DNA from: Cavia porcellus
Taxonomy: Eukaryota > Chordata > Mammalia > Rodentia > Caviidae
DNA length: 64,000 nucleotides
NCBI RefSeq assembly: GCF_034190915.1
Contig: NW_026947485.1
Location: 32,997,519-33,061,518 of the forward strand
Direction of reading: 5' to 3'
Shown here: one piece after another, positions 1 through 11,402 of the stretch
How the letters are laid out: every line of letters begins with the position of its first letter
Numbering within the stretch: position 1 is the first letter of the stretch
Made by a program: the position numbers and the translations under genes
Notes under the pieces: generated by a model
What the model saw: the letters and a program-made list of their open reading frames with translations, nothing else
Told to the model about the DNA's origin: nothing
The model's database searches: none

Positions 1-1500
1 TTCAGAGTTGCAAAGATATTTGCCCATGATTGCTTTCAAAGTGTTTTGTCTGGATCTCATGTTTGAGTTTGGGGTCTCTCTTAAATTAACTTTTATGTAT
101 ATAAGGAAAAAGAGGTCAAAGTTTTGCTTTGTATATATAGGATACTTGATCCTATATAGCTACTCATTTTTAAAAAAATATGTATTTATTAAAATGTAGC
201 AAGCACAACAGAAAAGTATACAAACCATAAGTATAGAGATGAATGAATTATGTTAGTCATGTAATCAGGTAAAGGAATAGTACTGCGTCTCAGAAGCCAT
301 GCCTGTCTCATTCAAATGAGCTCTCTTTCTCAGAGGAAACTGCTATCATGACACTGAACACAATGAATTAGTTTTTCTTGCTTTGGATTTTGAAGTGCAT
401 GCACAGTCTAGCACTAAGCTATACTCCTAGACTGGAAATGTAAACAAACAGAATCATATAGTATATATTATTTTTTGTCTAAATTGATTTACTCAACATT
501 TTATTCTAGATCCATTTTGCTGCGGTAGAACTAGTTCATTTCCACTGCTGTAGATACTCCTTTTAACCAAAGCATTACAATTTATTTATCCATTCTTCTG
601 TTAATGAACATTTAGGTTGTTTTCAGTTTTTGAGTACTATGAATAATATCAATATGAAAACTCAAAGCTGTGTGTTTTTATATGCACACACACATATCCA
701 CTAGGCATATATTTGAGTGAAATTCCTGGATTGTAATGTATAAATATGTTGAACATTAGGAGATGCTTTTACAAAGTGGCTATGCAAGTTTACATTCCCA
801 CCAGAAGTTTATAAAACTGACAGTATCTTTATTTCTTCATCAATATTGATTATGATCAATATTTTTAAATCAGCTATTCCTGTGGGTATGCAGAAGCATG
901 ACATATTTCATTAAGGTTTTAATATTCGTACTTCTGCTGAATCACAGAATTGGGCATAATCTTCCATGTTTACTTGGACATTTGAATATATTCTGCTTTG
1001 TAGGGTACCTGCTCAACTCTGTTGTCTAATTGTTCTACTGAGTTGGAAGTCTTCCTTATATTGATTTAAAGCTATCTGCAAATATATTCTGGATTGCAGT
1101 ATATAGGGGAATATATATTGGATATTTCATCTCTGTGTGGCTTCTAATTTATTCTTAAAGAAATCTGTTGATAAATAACAGCTTTTCCCCACCATGGTTT
1201 TTTGAGTCAGGATTTCACTCTGTAGCCTAGTCCGGTCTTAAGTGCTAGAATTACACAGATATATCAATATATTCAACTCAGAAAGAGTTCTTAACATTAG
1301 TTTAGTCCAACTTCAACTTTTTTTCTGTGATTAACACTACTTAAAGTCAGTTTAAGAAACCTTAGTTCACTCCAAGTTCATGCATATGTTTCTGAATGTT
1401 ATCTTTTTCATGCTCGTTATAGTTTACAATTAGTGCTTTGATTCATCTGAAATTAATAGCTATGCATGACATGAGGTGAGACTTAGGTTCCTGGCTTTCC
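1..1500 (-). mobile_element. Ancient L1 (L1M-type) 3' fragments, antisense
   Basis: On the plus strand the text reads as the reverse complement of old mammalian L1 3' ends. Recognisable phrases are TTTATTTATCCATTC near 580, a stretch like 'AGGTTGTTTTCAGTTTTTGAG' near 612, CAAAGTGGC followed by TTACATTCCCACCAG at 772-803, and a region near 1435-1485 that follows the usual 'dominant antisense' L1 order. Bases 1-150 repeat the same type of text as 1435-1490, so at least two fragments lie side by side. All frames are broken. Family assignment is from remembered consensus order, not from a search. Confidence 0.7.
1196..1262 (-). repeat. B1-like SINE fragment, antisense
   Basis: A short run reads like the reverse complement of the B1/7SL-derived 5' half: TTTTTTGAGTCAGGATTTCAC, then TCTGTAGCCTAGTCCGG, then AGTGCTAGAATTACA. 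It is inserted in the L1 remnant. It is diverged and lacks a clear tail or duplication, so it is an old or partial copy. Confidence 0.5.
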
Positions 1501-1599
1501 ATTTGGCCTTTCTGTCACCCAGCTCCATGAACCACAAAGAACATCCTCCCCTGGTGCTCCACAGGGCTGCTGTATCTACTTCCTGTGGTTGGCTTACCG

Positions 1600-1840
1600 C
1601 TGGTGACTTCGGGCAGCAGACATTTATCACCTCACAGTTCCAGAGGCCAGCAACACAGGACCAGTATTGCTGGACTAAAATGAAGGTGTTCTTGGGGCTC
1701 TGATGGCTGCAGGGGCTTCACGTTCTCTGCTTCTCCTGGCTTCCTGTGGCTGCCAGCGCTTGCACCTGTAGTCACACATCCCAGTCCCCACTTTCACCTT
1801 TCCATCACCTTCTCTGCCTGTACAGTTCCCTTTCCTTTTG
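1600..1840 (-). mobile_element. MLT1/MaLR-type LTR fragment, antisense
   Basis: The order ATTTATCACCTCACAGTTCC, then AGAGGCCAGCA, then AAAATGAAGGTGTTCTTGGGG, then TGTGGCTGCCAGC is the usual order of an antisense mammalian MaLR-type LTR. The local ORF at 1476-1703 is only an accidental opening in this repeat. No duplication was located. Confidence 0.45.
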
Positions 1841-1849
1841 CACTTATTT

Positions 1850-2240
1850 ATTTCTCACTCAAACATTCAACCGCTACATTTATTTAAACTGACAATTAAA
1901 AATTGGACACACAAAAACAAAAACCCTCAGATAACTGTACATGCAATTAAAAATTGTATGTATCTGATACAGCGTGATGCTTTGAAATATGCGTAACCTA
2001 TAGGGTAAGTAGAACAAGATAATTAACATGTACTCTTTCATGTACCTATAATTTTTTGTGTGGCAAGAATACTTAAAATCTATTCTTTAGGCAGTTTTCA
2101 AGAATGTAACTTCTACAGTCACGGTGTTGCACAATAGATCTCTTGACTTTTCTTCTTATCAAGGGAGATTTTTGTGACCTTTGACCAACATCTCCCCAGC
2201 CTCCCATTGCCTCCTTCCTGCAAAGTCATTTCTGGTGGTA
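1850..2240. repeat. Decayed L1-like repeat
   Basis: Phrases such as AATTAACATGTACTC, ATACTTAAAATCTATTCTTTAG, TGCACAATAGATCTCTTGAC and TTTGACCAACATCTCCCCAG match a sequence common in mammalian L1-derived DNA. Orientation and exact family are uncertain. Confidence 0.4.
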
Positions 2241-3270
2241 TTTACAGCTTACCAGGATAACCTCAGTACTTAGTAATTGCATCAGTTCAAGGTTTTTAAT
2301 CACATCTACAAACAATTTACCATATAAGGTAAAATTCAAGGTTCCTAAGGTTAGGAGCTTCTTTTATACATGTTGATTGACATTGTTATTTACTATAGTT
2401 ACCACTTCTCATAAGTCAAATCTCCATATATATTTCTTGAACTTTTAATTCTTTTTCATTGGTCTATTTATCCTCTTTGTGCTATTATTATGTTACTGTG
2501 ATTTTTTAATGTTTTGATTTAGTCATATCTTTTTTTATTTAATGACATTTTGATATCTGATTTTGTAAGCTTTCCAATATTATTAGTTTTAGACTGGATT
2601 TTTTTCCTCTTCTGCAATCTTAAAAAATAAATTCTAGAGTCAACTCCTAAGTTTCCTCCAAAACACAGGCTAGGACTGTGTATTCATAATACCATTTGGG
2701 GCAACTGATACTTTTATCAATACAAGCCTTTCAATAAATGGATATAATATTCATTCACCTATTTATGTTTTAAAAATTTCATAGAAATGTTTGTACTTTT
2801 CTATGAAGAGAAAATACCTAACAGGTTTATTTCTGATATTTAACATTGTGGTATTTTGGAAATGTTATATGCAGAAGTTTCATTTACTATTTGTTTATCT
2901 AAAGAGAGATAATTAACTTTTGCATAAAACAATCTTAACAAATATATATAATATTATAAATTACCTGTTTATCTTTTATGCACATATTCATGCAATCTTC
3001 AGAAAATGATTTTCTAAATGGAAAATTATTATAATACTAATGGAAATCAGCACTTTAACCACTTCTTTGCTAATACAAATACCCAGGTTTATTCTCTTGT
3101 ATTTTAATATTGTATGCCTATTAATCTTTGTAGTCAGTTATTATTTTTAAACATTCTCTATTTCTTGTTTACTTTTTTCTGCATTTCCTTGATTTATATG
3201 GGATAATTTTCTTTATGTCATTGGTATTCTGTTGATTGTAGATCTTCTGCTCGTGAGGGTTTTTTTGTTT
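2240..3270. other. AT-rich unassigned sequence
   Basis: About 1 kb of T/A-rich text with no ORF above background and no repeat signature that I recognise. Probably decayed intergenic or intronic sequence. Confidence 0.5.
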
Positions 3271-4500
3271 CAGCTTTTCATTGTCTGACTTTTTTTTTAT
3301 TTTTGAGGAATGTTTTTGTTGGGAAAGAATTTTAAAGTAGCAGTGATTTTCTTCTAGCACTTTAAAGTTACCATTCCATTGTTTCTGGATTCCATTATTT
3401 TCAGTTACTGTATGTCTTTTAAGAAAATGGTTCCATTTTTTTAATGGTTACTTTAACATAATTTTCCCTTATATATATATTTTTCAATGTTTTTGTTAAG
3501 CTAAATCTGTGTGCGCGAGCGTGCGTGCATGCATTGTTTGCTTTGCTTCTTGGAGCAGGTAACTGGTTTTTAAGCCTGAATTCATGCTGGTAAAGTAACT
3601 TGAAATGAAGACCAGCCTGAGCAGACAAACAAGCTCAATTGCATAAGTAACCTAAATCTTGCTTGCTTTGCAAATACGAGTAAAATTTGAGTTATTTCTT
3701 ATAATTGTCTATGTTAAAGAAAAACAGAATTTAAATTCAATCAATTCACCGTAACCGTCAACTTACAAAAATATAGTGGCTTTCTAACAGGATAGACCAC
3801 ATAAGGCACCTGTGTACCTGTAACCAAACACAAACCCTCTTTGCTCACGTCTCACCCTTCCTGTGAGAGCCTTTGCCTTACACCCCTTCTGCGGACTCTC
3901 AGCACTTCCTGTTTGGATCTGCCAGATAATTAAATTGATTTTGTTTGTGTAAACTCTGAAATTTTCTCATGCCTACATTTGCTTTTTAGTGATGTCTTTC
4001 GTTAGTTTTAGAGAATTTCTGTGTAGGATCACTTCAAATATTGTTTCAATCATATTCTTCATACTTTTGGTCTAAATATAGACTTTATTTTTGCTATGCC
4101 TAAAACTTCTTTAATTTCATCCTTTGATCTTTTTATGCTTCACTTTTGAGAAGCGCTTCTGACCTATTACCAGTTTACTAATAATAGACCTTTATATTTA
4201 TACTTATGTGTTCGCGGATTTCTGTTAGACATAACTATGGAGTTTTTAATTTCACTTTTATATTTTAAATATTACTTTTATCCATTGGTAGTTATATTCT
4301 GTACTGAAACCTGTCATCCTATCATCTAATTTCCAACACCATATAAACATTTATTTTAAAAACTTCATGTCTGCTAAAATTGATACTGAATCACCTGCAA
4401 TTTTTTAAAAAAAAATTCCACCACCGTCCTCTAGATAGTTTAAACTGTCTAGTTCTTTCTCCTAATTTACCAATAGTGTTTGACTTAAATCTTGTTTTAA
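3270..4500 (-). mobile_element. Decayed L1M/HAL1-type ORF1 region, antisense
   Basis: The run CTAGCACTTTAAAGTTACC followed by ATTCCATTGTTTCTGG (about 3354-3391) follows the antisense order of ancient L1/HAL1 ORF1-region DNA, as does TTCAAATATTGTTTCAATCA near 4034. Between these the text is too decayed to read codons. It is independent of the younger half-L1 family described elsewhere in the window. Low confidence. Confidence 0.35.
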
Positions 4501-4764
4501 AATAAAATCGTTGTAGAGAATTTTAGATAGTGTTGTCTTTGGAAGGCTTCTGTTGCTTGTGATAGGAAGTTAAAATTGGACACAGTAATTTTAATCCAAA
4601 AGTCCAATTGCACAATGAGTTCTGTCTTTGTAAGACATTCTCTATTCCTGATTCATTCCTATGCTAAAGTTCTCCACAGCGCCCTCTGGTGTTCAGTAAA
4701 GCTGGTCTTCCAGTTATTTCCTTCCAGTCTTGCCCCAGAAATCTTTGCTAAGCTCTCTCTTTTT

Positions 4765-5900
4765 TTTTTTTCACTTTGTTAAAATATTTATTTATTTATT
4801 TATTTATTTATTTTTTTATTTAAGAGGAAAAAGAGAAAAACACAAACCAAACCAAAGCGGCGTAAGGGTACACGCAATACAGAACTACAAAACAAAACAA
4901 AACAAAACAAAAAACCATAACAGTAAGAAATTACCTGCTAGTAGATTACACACTATTTTCTTGAAAATAGTTCCTCAAATCACAGTATCAAAGAACACAA
5001 GGTGGACATTCAAACAGGGAGACTGCAAACAGCTGTGTTCAATGTTCCAAAAACATTGATAAAGTCAGCTATTTAACACCCCCAAACACACTTGCTGTTA
5101 TATCCGTTAGAGCTCCTTTTCTTTTCTTTTTTTTTCCCTCTCTTTTTTACAACAAAATTTACACATCTTGGATTTTATTACTCCTTAGTGCTTATTACTT
5201 TCTTTGGGGGGGGGAGAATACAGTCAAATATGGCAAAACAAAGCTGTCAGTCAATACCAAGGATAGACGTAGCACATGGTGTAGAACAGAGTACAAGTTT
5301 ATCAACAATGGTTATCAACGTTGTCCCTTGTTTCCTTAAAAAGAATTGTCTATCTTATTAGATATTATAAAGTTGGACAAAACAGTAGAGAACAAGACCA
5401 ATAAAACTTAGGCATTGTAAACATTACAGGACTTCCAAAGAAGACAATAGTCAAACCAGAATGGGTATCTTAGTGAATCTTATTGTCTTCAAAGTAGTTG
5501 CCTATGTCTTCAAACTTGATACTATCATATAGAATGGAACAGAGTCTAATCAGTCAAAACAAGATCGTGGGAGTACTACAGGACTTCAAAACAAGTTAAT
5601 AGGAAATCGAAAAGAGTTACTATTTATATATCCTAATTTTTTTGAATTTTTTCTTTAATTAAGACAAACATAAGAAATGACTAAATAGTTTTTTTTTGAA
5701 ACAATAAGGGGGAGATTGAGATAAAACAGGACATAACAATATAACAATAGAGGTCACAGCATGACTGTTTCAATAACCTAGTACTTCACCACCTTATAAC
5801 CTGACTTAATAGTAGTTACCATAGTGTCTTTTTCCTTGAAATATTTGGGTAAAACTTCATATACTCTAGCTTCAAATATTTTCATATCAAGAAGCCCAGA
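4765..5900 (-). mobile_element. Half-L1-like 3' UTR fragment (copy 1)
   Basis: The 3' end lies at the low coordinate, marked by (TTTA)n at 4785-4822, then AAGAGGAAAAAGAG and (AAAAC)n. It is followed by tandem units keyed by phrases near 5313 (TTGTCCCTTGTTTCC), 5463, 5616 and 5817 (TACCATAGTGTCTTTTTCC), spaced about 150, 153 and 201 bases. Motifs such as ACAGGACTTC...AACAAG and AAACAAGACCAATAAAAC recur as in the five other copies. No ORF1 is reached, so the copy is 5' truncated inside the tandem region. ORFs called across it are compositional. Confidence 0.75.
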
Positions 5901-6218
5901 ATAAAGCCTTTCTAATTAATGAGTGAAAACTTTATAAGGCTTCAAGGCCACCTAATGGGGAATCATGATTACCACATATTTTTATATATTTGTATCATTA
6001 CTTACATTAGGGAAACTATTCGGTATTCACACATGCGAGATTGATTTATTTCACTTATGAGTATGGTCTAGGATCATCAAATTTCTTAATCAGAAGAGCA
6101 GTATGAAATTAATGTCAAGCTCACTTCTTTAAATTCCTTGTCTCCAGGGTCTCAGTAAAAGTCCCGTTTATTTTTTTAGCTTTCTGATATTTTAAATGCA
6201 CATCTGTTTATTTATTTA
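5900..6218. other. Unassigned AT-rich sequence
   Basis: No coding potential. A run at 6040-6075 (GATTTATTTCACTTATGAGT) resembles an antisense L1 3' end, but the flanks do not support a longer match. Confidence 0.35.
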
Positions 6219-6290
6219 GTACCAGGGATCAAACTCACAACCTTGGGTTTGCCAGGCAGGTGCTTGTGCCACTGAACTAAGTCCCCAGCC
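6219..6290 (-). repeat. ID-type SINE, antisense, truncated
   Basis: Reads as the reverse complement of a tRNA-Ala-derived ID element: ACCAGGGATCAAACTCACAA is the box B side, and GCCACTGAACTAAGTCCCC is the box A side. Flanks TAAATGCAC (about 6193) and TAAATGTAC (about 6292) may be a diverged target duplication. There is no long T-run, so it is older than the copies at 9382 and 63014. Confidence 0.8.
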
Positions 6291-6714
6291 ATAAATGTAC
6301 TTTTAAAAACACATATTCTAGTCATTTTTAGTGGAGGAGTTGGTTTGAAACCGGCAAATTTCATGACTAGAAACAAATTTATGATTGTTAATATTTGAAG
6401 TACAAATATGCAAATTTTCTGGACCATCTCTTTATAACAGCTTTGCATAGAGAAATAATCCTGATGCTGTATCAAAATTAGGTAGACTCCTTTTGATTGA
6501 AGCTTGGTGTATAAGTTCATCTAATTTTTGCTTCTTTTCTATGAACTGTATTGATATATGTGAGATTATTCTTTTTACTCATTGCTACAAAAGAAAATAT
6601 ATATGATTTATTTGCTTGTATCTACCATTCTTGCTTTTATTTTACAAAGATTTACAGGACAATGAATCGAGACATTAGAACTTTAGAAGGCCAACTTTGA
6701 AAATGAGTCTGATT

Positions 6715-6990
6715 TCATTTTAAATGGATCACTCTGGCTATTGGGTGGAACATCATTTCAAATAGCAAAAGACTGGAATGAACACACCAAAAGACTGGTA
6801 CATGAACACAGAATGGCTAAACAAATTATGATAAATGCATTTAATGAAACATCATAGCAATTAAAAATAATTAGGAAGCTTTCTAAGTGCCATGAAACTA
6901 TTCCAAGAATTATTGAATGGGATAAGCAAGGTGTAGCACTATGTGTGGCATTACTGCAATCATTTGTGCGAAATAAAGAATATGTATACA
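6715..6990 (+). mobile_element. Decayed L1 3' end
   Basis: The order GAATGGCTAAACAAATTATG, then AATGAAACATCATAGCAATT, then AAAAATAATTAGGAAGC and an A-rich end fits the 3' part of an old L1 in sense orientation. No frame is open. Confidence 0.45.
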
Positions 6991-7623
6991 TATTTTTAAT
7001 TAATGTATAAACTATCTTTGAAAACTAATACAAAAACTGATGAAAGTTATTAGTTTCTCGAAAAGGGACAGCTACGGAATTAAACAAGGTCACTGCAGAA
7101 CAGTTCTAAAATGAGCATTAACTTTTTAATACATACACATCTGTTCTGTTGGATAGTATATTGGGGCATATGTTGTCTACTCAAAAATTTTTAAAAGAAA
7201 GCATGCACTTTACTACTCTGTAGTAAAATAATTTTTATTTGTAGGTCCTGCTACATTGTCCATTTTTAAGTAAATACATATTTTATATGATGATAATCAG
7301 AAAATTTTGTGTTCTTTCTTGATGTGTTTATTAGGCAGCTTTTTGTCACCATAACAGAATACCTGAAATAATCCTCTTATAAAGGTAGATAGTTGATGTT
7401 GGATCAGAAATTTGAAGGTTCTGGTCATGACTACTTGGTCCCAATGTCTCTGAGTCTGTGGTGTGGCAACACAGTAAAACCACTCACTCATAGCCAAGGA
7501 ATGAAAGAGAGGAAAGAGATAGGATACTACCATCTTGTTCAAAGGCATTACCCAATCACCAAAGACCTCCTGCTATGCCCACCTTTAAAGTTTCCACTGC
7601 CTCCCAACAACATCGTCTGGGAT

Positions 7624-7628
<5 letters not shown>

Positions 7629-7682
<54 letters not shown>
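7629..7682 (+). repeat. (CT)n microsatellite
   Basis: An uninterrupted CT run of about 27 units. Its serine/leucine repeat translations (ORFs at 7393-7752 and 7575-7781) are artefacts. Confidence 0.97.
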
Positions 7683-7689
<7 letters not shown>

Positions 7690-7724
7690 CTTTCTCTCCC
7701 TCCCTCTCATTTCTTCCTTCCTTA

Positions 7725-7867
7725 CTTTTTAAGACAGGATCTTTCTATGTAGTTCAGGGTGGCCTTGAACTCACTATGTAGTCCAGTATGGCCTCAAATT
7801 CATGGCAATCCTCTTGCCTCAGTCTCTCAAATGCTGGGATTACAGGTGTGTGCTATCATCCCTGGCT
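7725..7867 (-). repeat. B1 SINE, antisense
   Basis: Full-length B1 reading on the minus strand. Plus-strand landmarks are TTTTTAAGACAGGATCTTTC (tail side), GGTGGCCTTGAACTC followed by GTATGGCCTCAAATTC (internal duplication), AATGCTGGGATTACAGG and CCCTGGCT (start). It is a 7SL RNA-derived, Pol III-type SINE. The CT run next to it is the degenerated tail. Confidence 0.92.
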
Positions 7868-8159
7868 TGCATTCCAAATCATTAACTCATGAGTCTTTGG
7901 CAGTCCATATCCAAACTGTAGCAATATGAAAACATTTTTTGCTTTTTAAAAATTGGTTTTAATAATTCTTTAAAATTTTTCATAATATTTTGTTTAACTT
8001 AGATACCATAATTTACTTTTTCTTTTCTCAGTGTTGATCATTTTATATATTTAAGTATTTTCTTCCAATATGGTTATGAACATCTTTGTGAACTTACACA
8101 CATTTGGTCTTTATAATTAGCTTTACTACTTTGTGGTTATTTGATATAGTTGAAGGAAA

Positions 8160-8740
8160 ATAAAGCAAGCACTATATGGAGCTGAAAAAGGTCAAAAATG
8201 AATACAGATGATCCTTTGAGATATTTGTGATAAGCACAGCAATGTTCATTCATTCTAACATTTGTCCATATGGGTAAAACAAACAGAATTATTGCTCTTT
8301 AAATATACGTTCAGTGAAAATTGAACTCACAGGAAATAGTGCACTTAAAGAATCATTAATTATTACCTAATTACTTGCACCACTGTGGCATGGACAGAAA
8401 AGTGCTCTGCGATGATGAAGTTGTCAATTACAGTTTATAATTAAGGGGCCAGGTGCATGTTTAACTTAACAAGATAAATATCTGCCCAGATGTTGTTTGT
8501 CTGCTGCTTCATTACCAGGTAGGTTAGAAGATTTTCATAAACCAGAAAGACTATTAAACGCATAACCTTGCTACATGAAGAAACCTTTGGCAAACCTGTT
8601 ACTATAGCCCATGTTCATTTATGAAGGCTGCTCCCTGGAGTTTGTTCGGAGAGGGCTGAAGATATAAGCACATCTATACAGCACCACTTTTGCAGAGTCT
8701 CAGTGAAATGGCTTTACGAATATAAAAAAGAGAAAAATAC
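8160..8740. other. Unique sequence with homeodomain-type motifs
   Basis: Non-repetitive by eye, with several TAAT cores (for example TCATTAATTATTACCTAATTA at about 8353) and balanced composition around GAGAGGGCTGAAGATATAAG. No ORF. It could be a conserved non-coding element, but nothing in a single sequence proves constraint. Confidence 0.3.
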
Positions 8741-8961
8741 AAAAGTACTGCAAATTAGAGTTGTTTCCTTGTTCTAGAAACATGAAGGAACATTTTGTAA
8801 AATTTAAAATTCTAGTTTAAAGGAAGACAATAAAAAATCAAAGAATGCAAGATTCTTGGATGTAAGAGAGAAGATCTTGGCAGAATTATAATAAGACAGT
8901 CTATTAAGGAGGAGAGGCTGGGAGGGATAGACTGACTGAGGGGAAATAGAAAACAGACCAC

Positions 8962-9355
8962 GTCAACTCTTACATTATTTTGCTAGGGCTGTTACAGCAA
9001 AACACTGCCCACTGGCTGGAATAATCCACAGAAATTCATTTTCTCAGCATTCTGGAGGCTGGAAGTATATGAGCAAGGCACTGGCAGTGTTGGTTTCTCC
9101 TGAGACTCCTGTTCTTGGCTTGCAAACAGCTGCCTTTCACTGCCTTTCCATGGCCTTTCCTGCGTATACGGATCTCATGATGTATCTTTTCCTCTTCATA
9201 TAATGACATCAGTCATAATCAAATTACTGTCCCACACTAATACTTCACTTAACCCTATTACCCTTCCAAAGTCGTATCTCCAAGTCAGTAATATTTAATG
9301 TTTTCACGTATGATTTTTGAGGGACACAATTCAGTTCATGACATTTTTCTTCTTA
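8962..9355 (-). mobile_element. MLT1-type MaLR LTR, antisense
   Basis: Characteristic antisense order: GCTAGGGCTGTTACAGCAAA, AGAAATTCATTTTCTCAGCA, TCTGGAGGCTGGAAGTATAT, GTTGGTTTCTCCTGAGACTC, TTTTGAGGGACACAATTCAG and CATGACAT. A younger ID SINE lies just beyond its end. Confidence 0.75.
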
Positions 9356-9381
9356 AAATTCTCCCAGTGACTCCTTGGTGT

Positions 9382-9502
9382 TGGGGCTGGGAATTTAGCT
9401 CAACGGCATAAGCACCTGCCTTGCAAGCAGGCAGTCGTGAGTTCGATCCCTGGTACCGATAAAAAGCAAAAAGACAAAAAAAAAAAAAAAAAAAAAAAAA
9501 GA
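9382..9502 (+). repeat. Full-length ID SINE with A tail and 13-bp TSD
   Basis: A tRNA-Ala-derived Pol III SINE. Box A is TAGCTCAACGG at 9396-9406 and box B is AGTTCGATCCC at 9440-9450, followed by GGTACCGATAAAAAGC and a long A tail to about 9500. Perfect 13-bp duplications GACTCCTTGGTGT flank it at 9369-9381 and 9503-9515. The intact boxes, exact duplication and unbroken tail point to a recent insertion. The box B-to-tail text differs from the mouse/rat BC1 type and is useful for lineage assignment. Confidence 0.96.
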
Positions 9503-9589
9503 GACTCCTTGGTGTCTTTCCAAAGGCATACAAGGACCCTTACAATCAATCTAGTTTAGTATGGTTTTTGCAGTATTTTCTCTTTTTGT

Positions 9590-9860
9590 GCATCTCACTG
9601 CAGCCACATTGACTGGTAACCCTGAAACCTTGGTATGTCCCTAAAATGAAGCAGAGTCCCACTTCAAAGCCTTTAGCAGTGGTTTTTCTGTCCTCAGGAC
9701 AGCTGCAGAGCTAGCTTTCTCACTGCCACAGGTCCCCTGTTCGAGAACTCTGTGCCAAATTTGTCTTTTCTGACCATCACGCACAAAGTTCAATGTAGTG
9801 TCACTTTCTTTGCTTTTTCATTTTCTGTGCCTTTGTATTTTCTAGAACCTTTATATTCTG
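9590..9860 (+). repeat. L2 LINE 3' fragment
   Basis: Order GCAGCCACATTGACTGG, then CTTTAGCAGTGG, CCCCTGTTCGAGAACTCTGTG and TTTCTGACCATCAC follows the 3' end of the ancient L2 LINE. Diverged and non-coding. Confidence 0.6.
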
Positions 9861-10600
9861 GTATGATTTTTAAAAATTATCATCTAGAAGATTTAGGCAG
9901 TAATTGATTTACATGATATCAGAGGTTTGGCTTTTGTGTTTCTATTATGGCAGCTGGAAAGAGAATATACAATTTATTATAATGAATGACAATTTGATTG
10001 ACAGCTGATGACAGCAATTGTAGAAGACAGAAAACAATGGAATATTTTCAATTTGTTGATGGAAAATTATTACCAACTTAGAAAATTACTTTTTAAGGCA
10101 TTTTTAAATAAACCAAAATGGAAGTAATTCCATTTCAAGAAAAATTCCTTAAAAGAATGTTGGTTCAGGTAGAAAGGAAAGACCATAGAATGTCTTTAGT
10201 TAGAAATACAAGAAGAAAAGGCAAGAATAAATAAATAACTTTAAAAAATAAATTTACATATCCAAATACATATTATTCATACATAATAGTCATTAATTTA
10301 TGGGGTTAAAAAAGACAATCTAAATATAAATAAGTATAAATTTCCAAGCCAGTGTAATAGCAAACACAGATTAAGAAAAGAATGAAACAAAGCTTATCAA
10401 CTATCAGAATGTTGGGGAAAAAAGAGAAATGAAGTTTAGAAAACTGAAACAAGAAAGAATCAATTACACAGATTATAAGAATCAGTCAAAATATGAACCC
10501 CAATAAAATATGAATCTCAATAAAAGTAGACAAAATCCATCAATTAAAAGATGAAATTTGTCAGATGATTAAAATTTTAAAATATGGATATTTTCATTAT
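9860..10600. other. A-rich unassigned sequence
   Basis: No gene and no clear repeat family. The second half is strongly A-rich on the plus strand, which suggests decayed LINE sequence. Confidence 0.4.
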
Positions 10601-10870
10601 TCACAGGGGAAAATGGAGAAGAATATTGAAAGACTGACAGTGAAAAGACAGAAAAAAAATATTCCAAGACACTAACCAAATGTTCTCCCTAATTTGTGGA
10701 ATCTAAAAGATGACAAGTAAGTAGAGGGAGACTATTAATAGATAAAAGGAATGAAAGAAGGGAGAGGAAGAAGGAAGGCAAGACTGGGCAAAGGGGGCAA
10801 AATAGGATCAAAATATTTTATACACATTAAAGCCTAACAAATATAGTCAGAATTCTTTGGTTGCAAAAGA
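10600..10870 (+). mobile_element. Decayed L1 3' region
   Basis: The phrase CCAAATGTTCTCCCTAATTTG followed by GGAATCTAAAAGATGAC and a purine-rich run (GAAAGAAGGGAGAGGAAG) resembles the sense L1 region around the ORF2 end and 3' UTR. No open frame. Confidence 0.5.
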
Positions 10871-11048
10871 AAGAAAACCAGTAAAAAATAAATCAAGACA
10901 GGGAAGACTTACTGAAGCTGCCCAGACAGCAGAATGATAGGGCAGGACTGGTTAAGGATGACAGTTTTAGAGACTAGAATCCTGCAAGTATGTTGCTGGT
11001 ATTATGTTCATTCCCATCCTTCTCCCATTCCTTCTCCACATGCTTAAT

Positions 11049-11402
11049 GTTATGGTTTGTGTCTGGTTGTCCCTTCAAAGCTTCACGCAGTCATGTGAGA
11101 GGCGGCAGGTTTTTCAGAAGTGGCTGAATCTAGAGTTTGTGATTGATTCACAGTCCAGTGCTGGGATTAAGGCTGTGAGTGCTATACATGCCCAGGACTG
11201 GTAAACTAAATACAATATAAAGGACAGAAATAAGCTTATTTCTCCTCTCTTTTGTTGCTTTTGTGTTGCCATGTGCCACCCTGATTTGGATCCAGCCTAT
11301 TATGGACTGAAACCTCTAAAATTGTGAGCTAAATAAACTTTTCCTTCCTTAACTTTGGGCACTGGATATTTTGCCTTAGCAATGAGGAAAGCAACTAATA
11401 CA
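11049..11402 (+). mobile_element. MaLR-type LTR, sense
   Basis: Begins GTTATGGTTTGTGTCTGG and ends with the LTR polyadenylation region: GGACTGAAACCTCTAAAATT, GAGCTAAATAAACTTTTCC (AATAAA signal near 11333) and GAGGAAAGCAACTAATAC. It is a solitary LTR; no internal region was seen. The 66-aa ORF over it is spurious. Confidence 0.7.

Larger units (their letters stand above)
7328..7925 (-). mobile_element. MaLR-type LTR, antisense, split by (CT)n and B1
   Basis: Left part 7328-7628 begins with the antisense LTR end (AGCTTTTTGTCACCATAACAG, then AATACCTGAAATAA). The right part 7870-7925 ends with CCATATCCAAACTGTAGC, the antisense LTR start. Between them lie a CT microsatellite and a B1, which together look like one SINE insertion with an expanded pyrimidine tail. 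Confidence 0.6.

Noticed and set aside
7393..7781. ORFs of 119 and 68 codons with Ser-Leu repeats
   Set aside because: They are translations of the (CT)n microsatellite and the adjoining B1.
9382..9460. Functional tRNA-Ala gene
   Set aside because: Box A and B are present, but the acceptor stem does not pair and the A tail and target duplication show an ID SINE.
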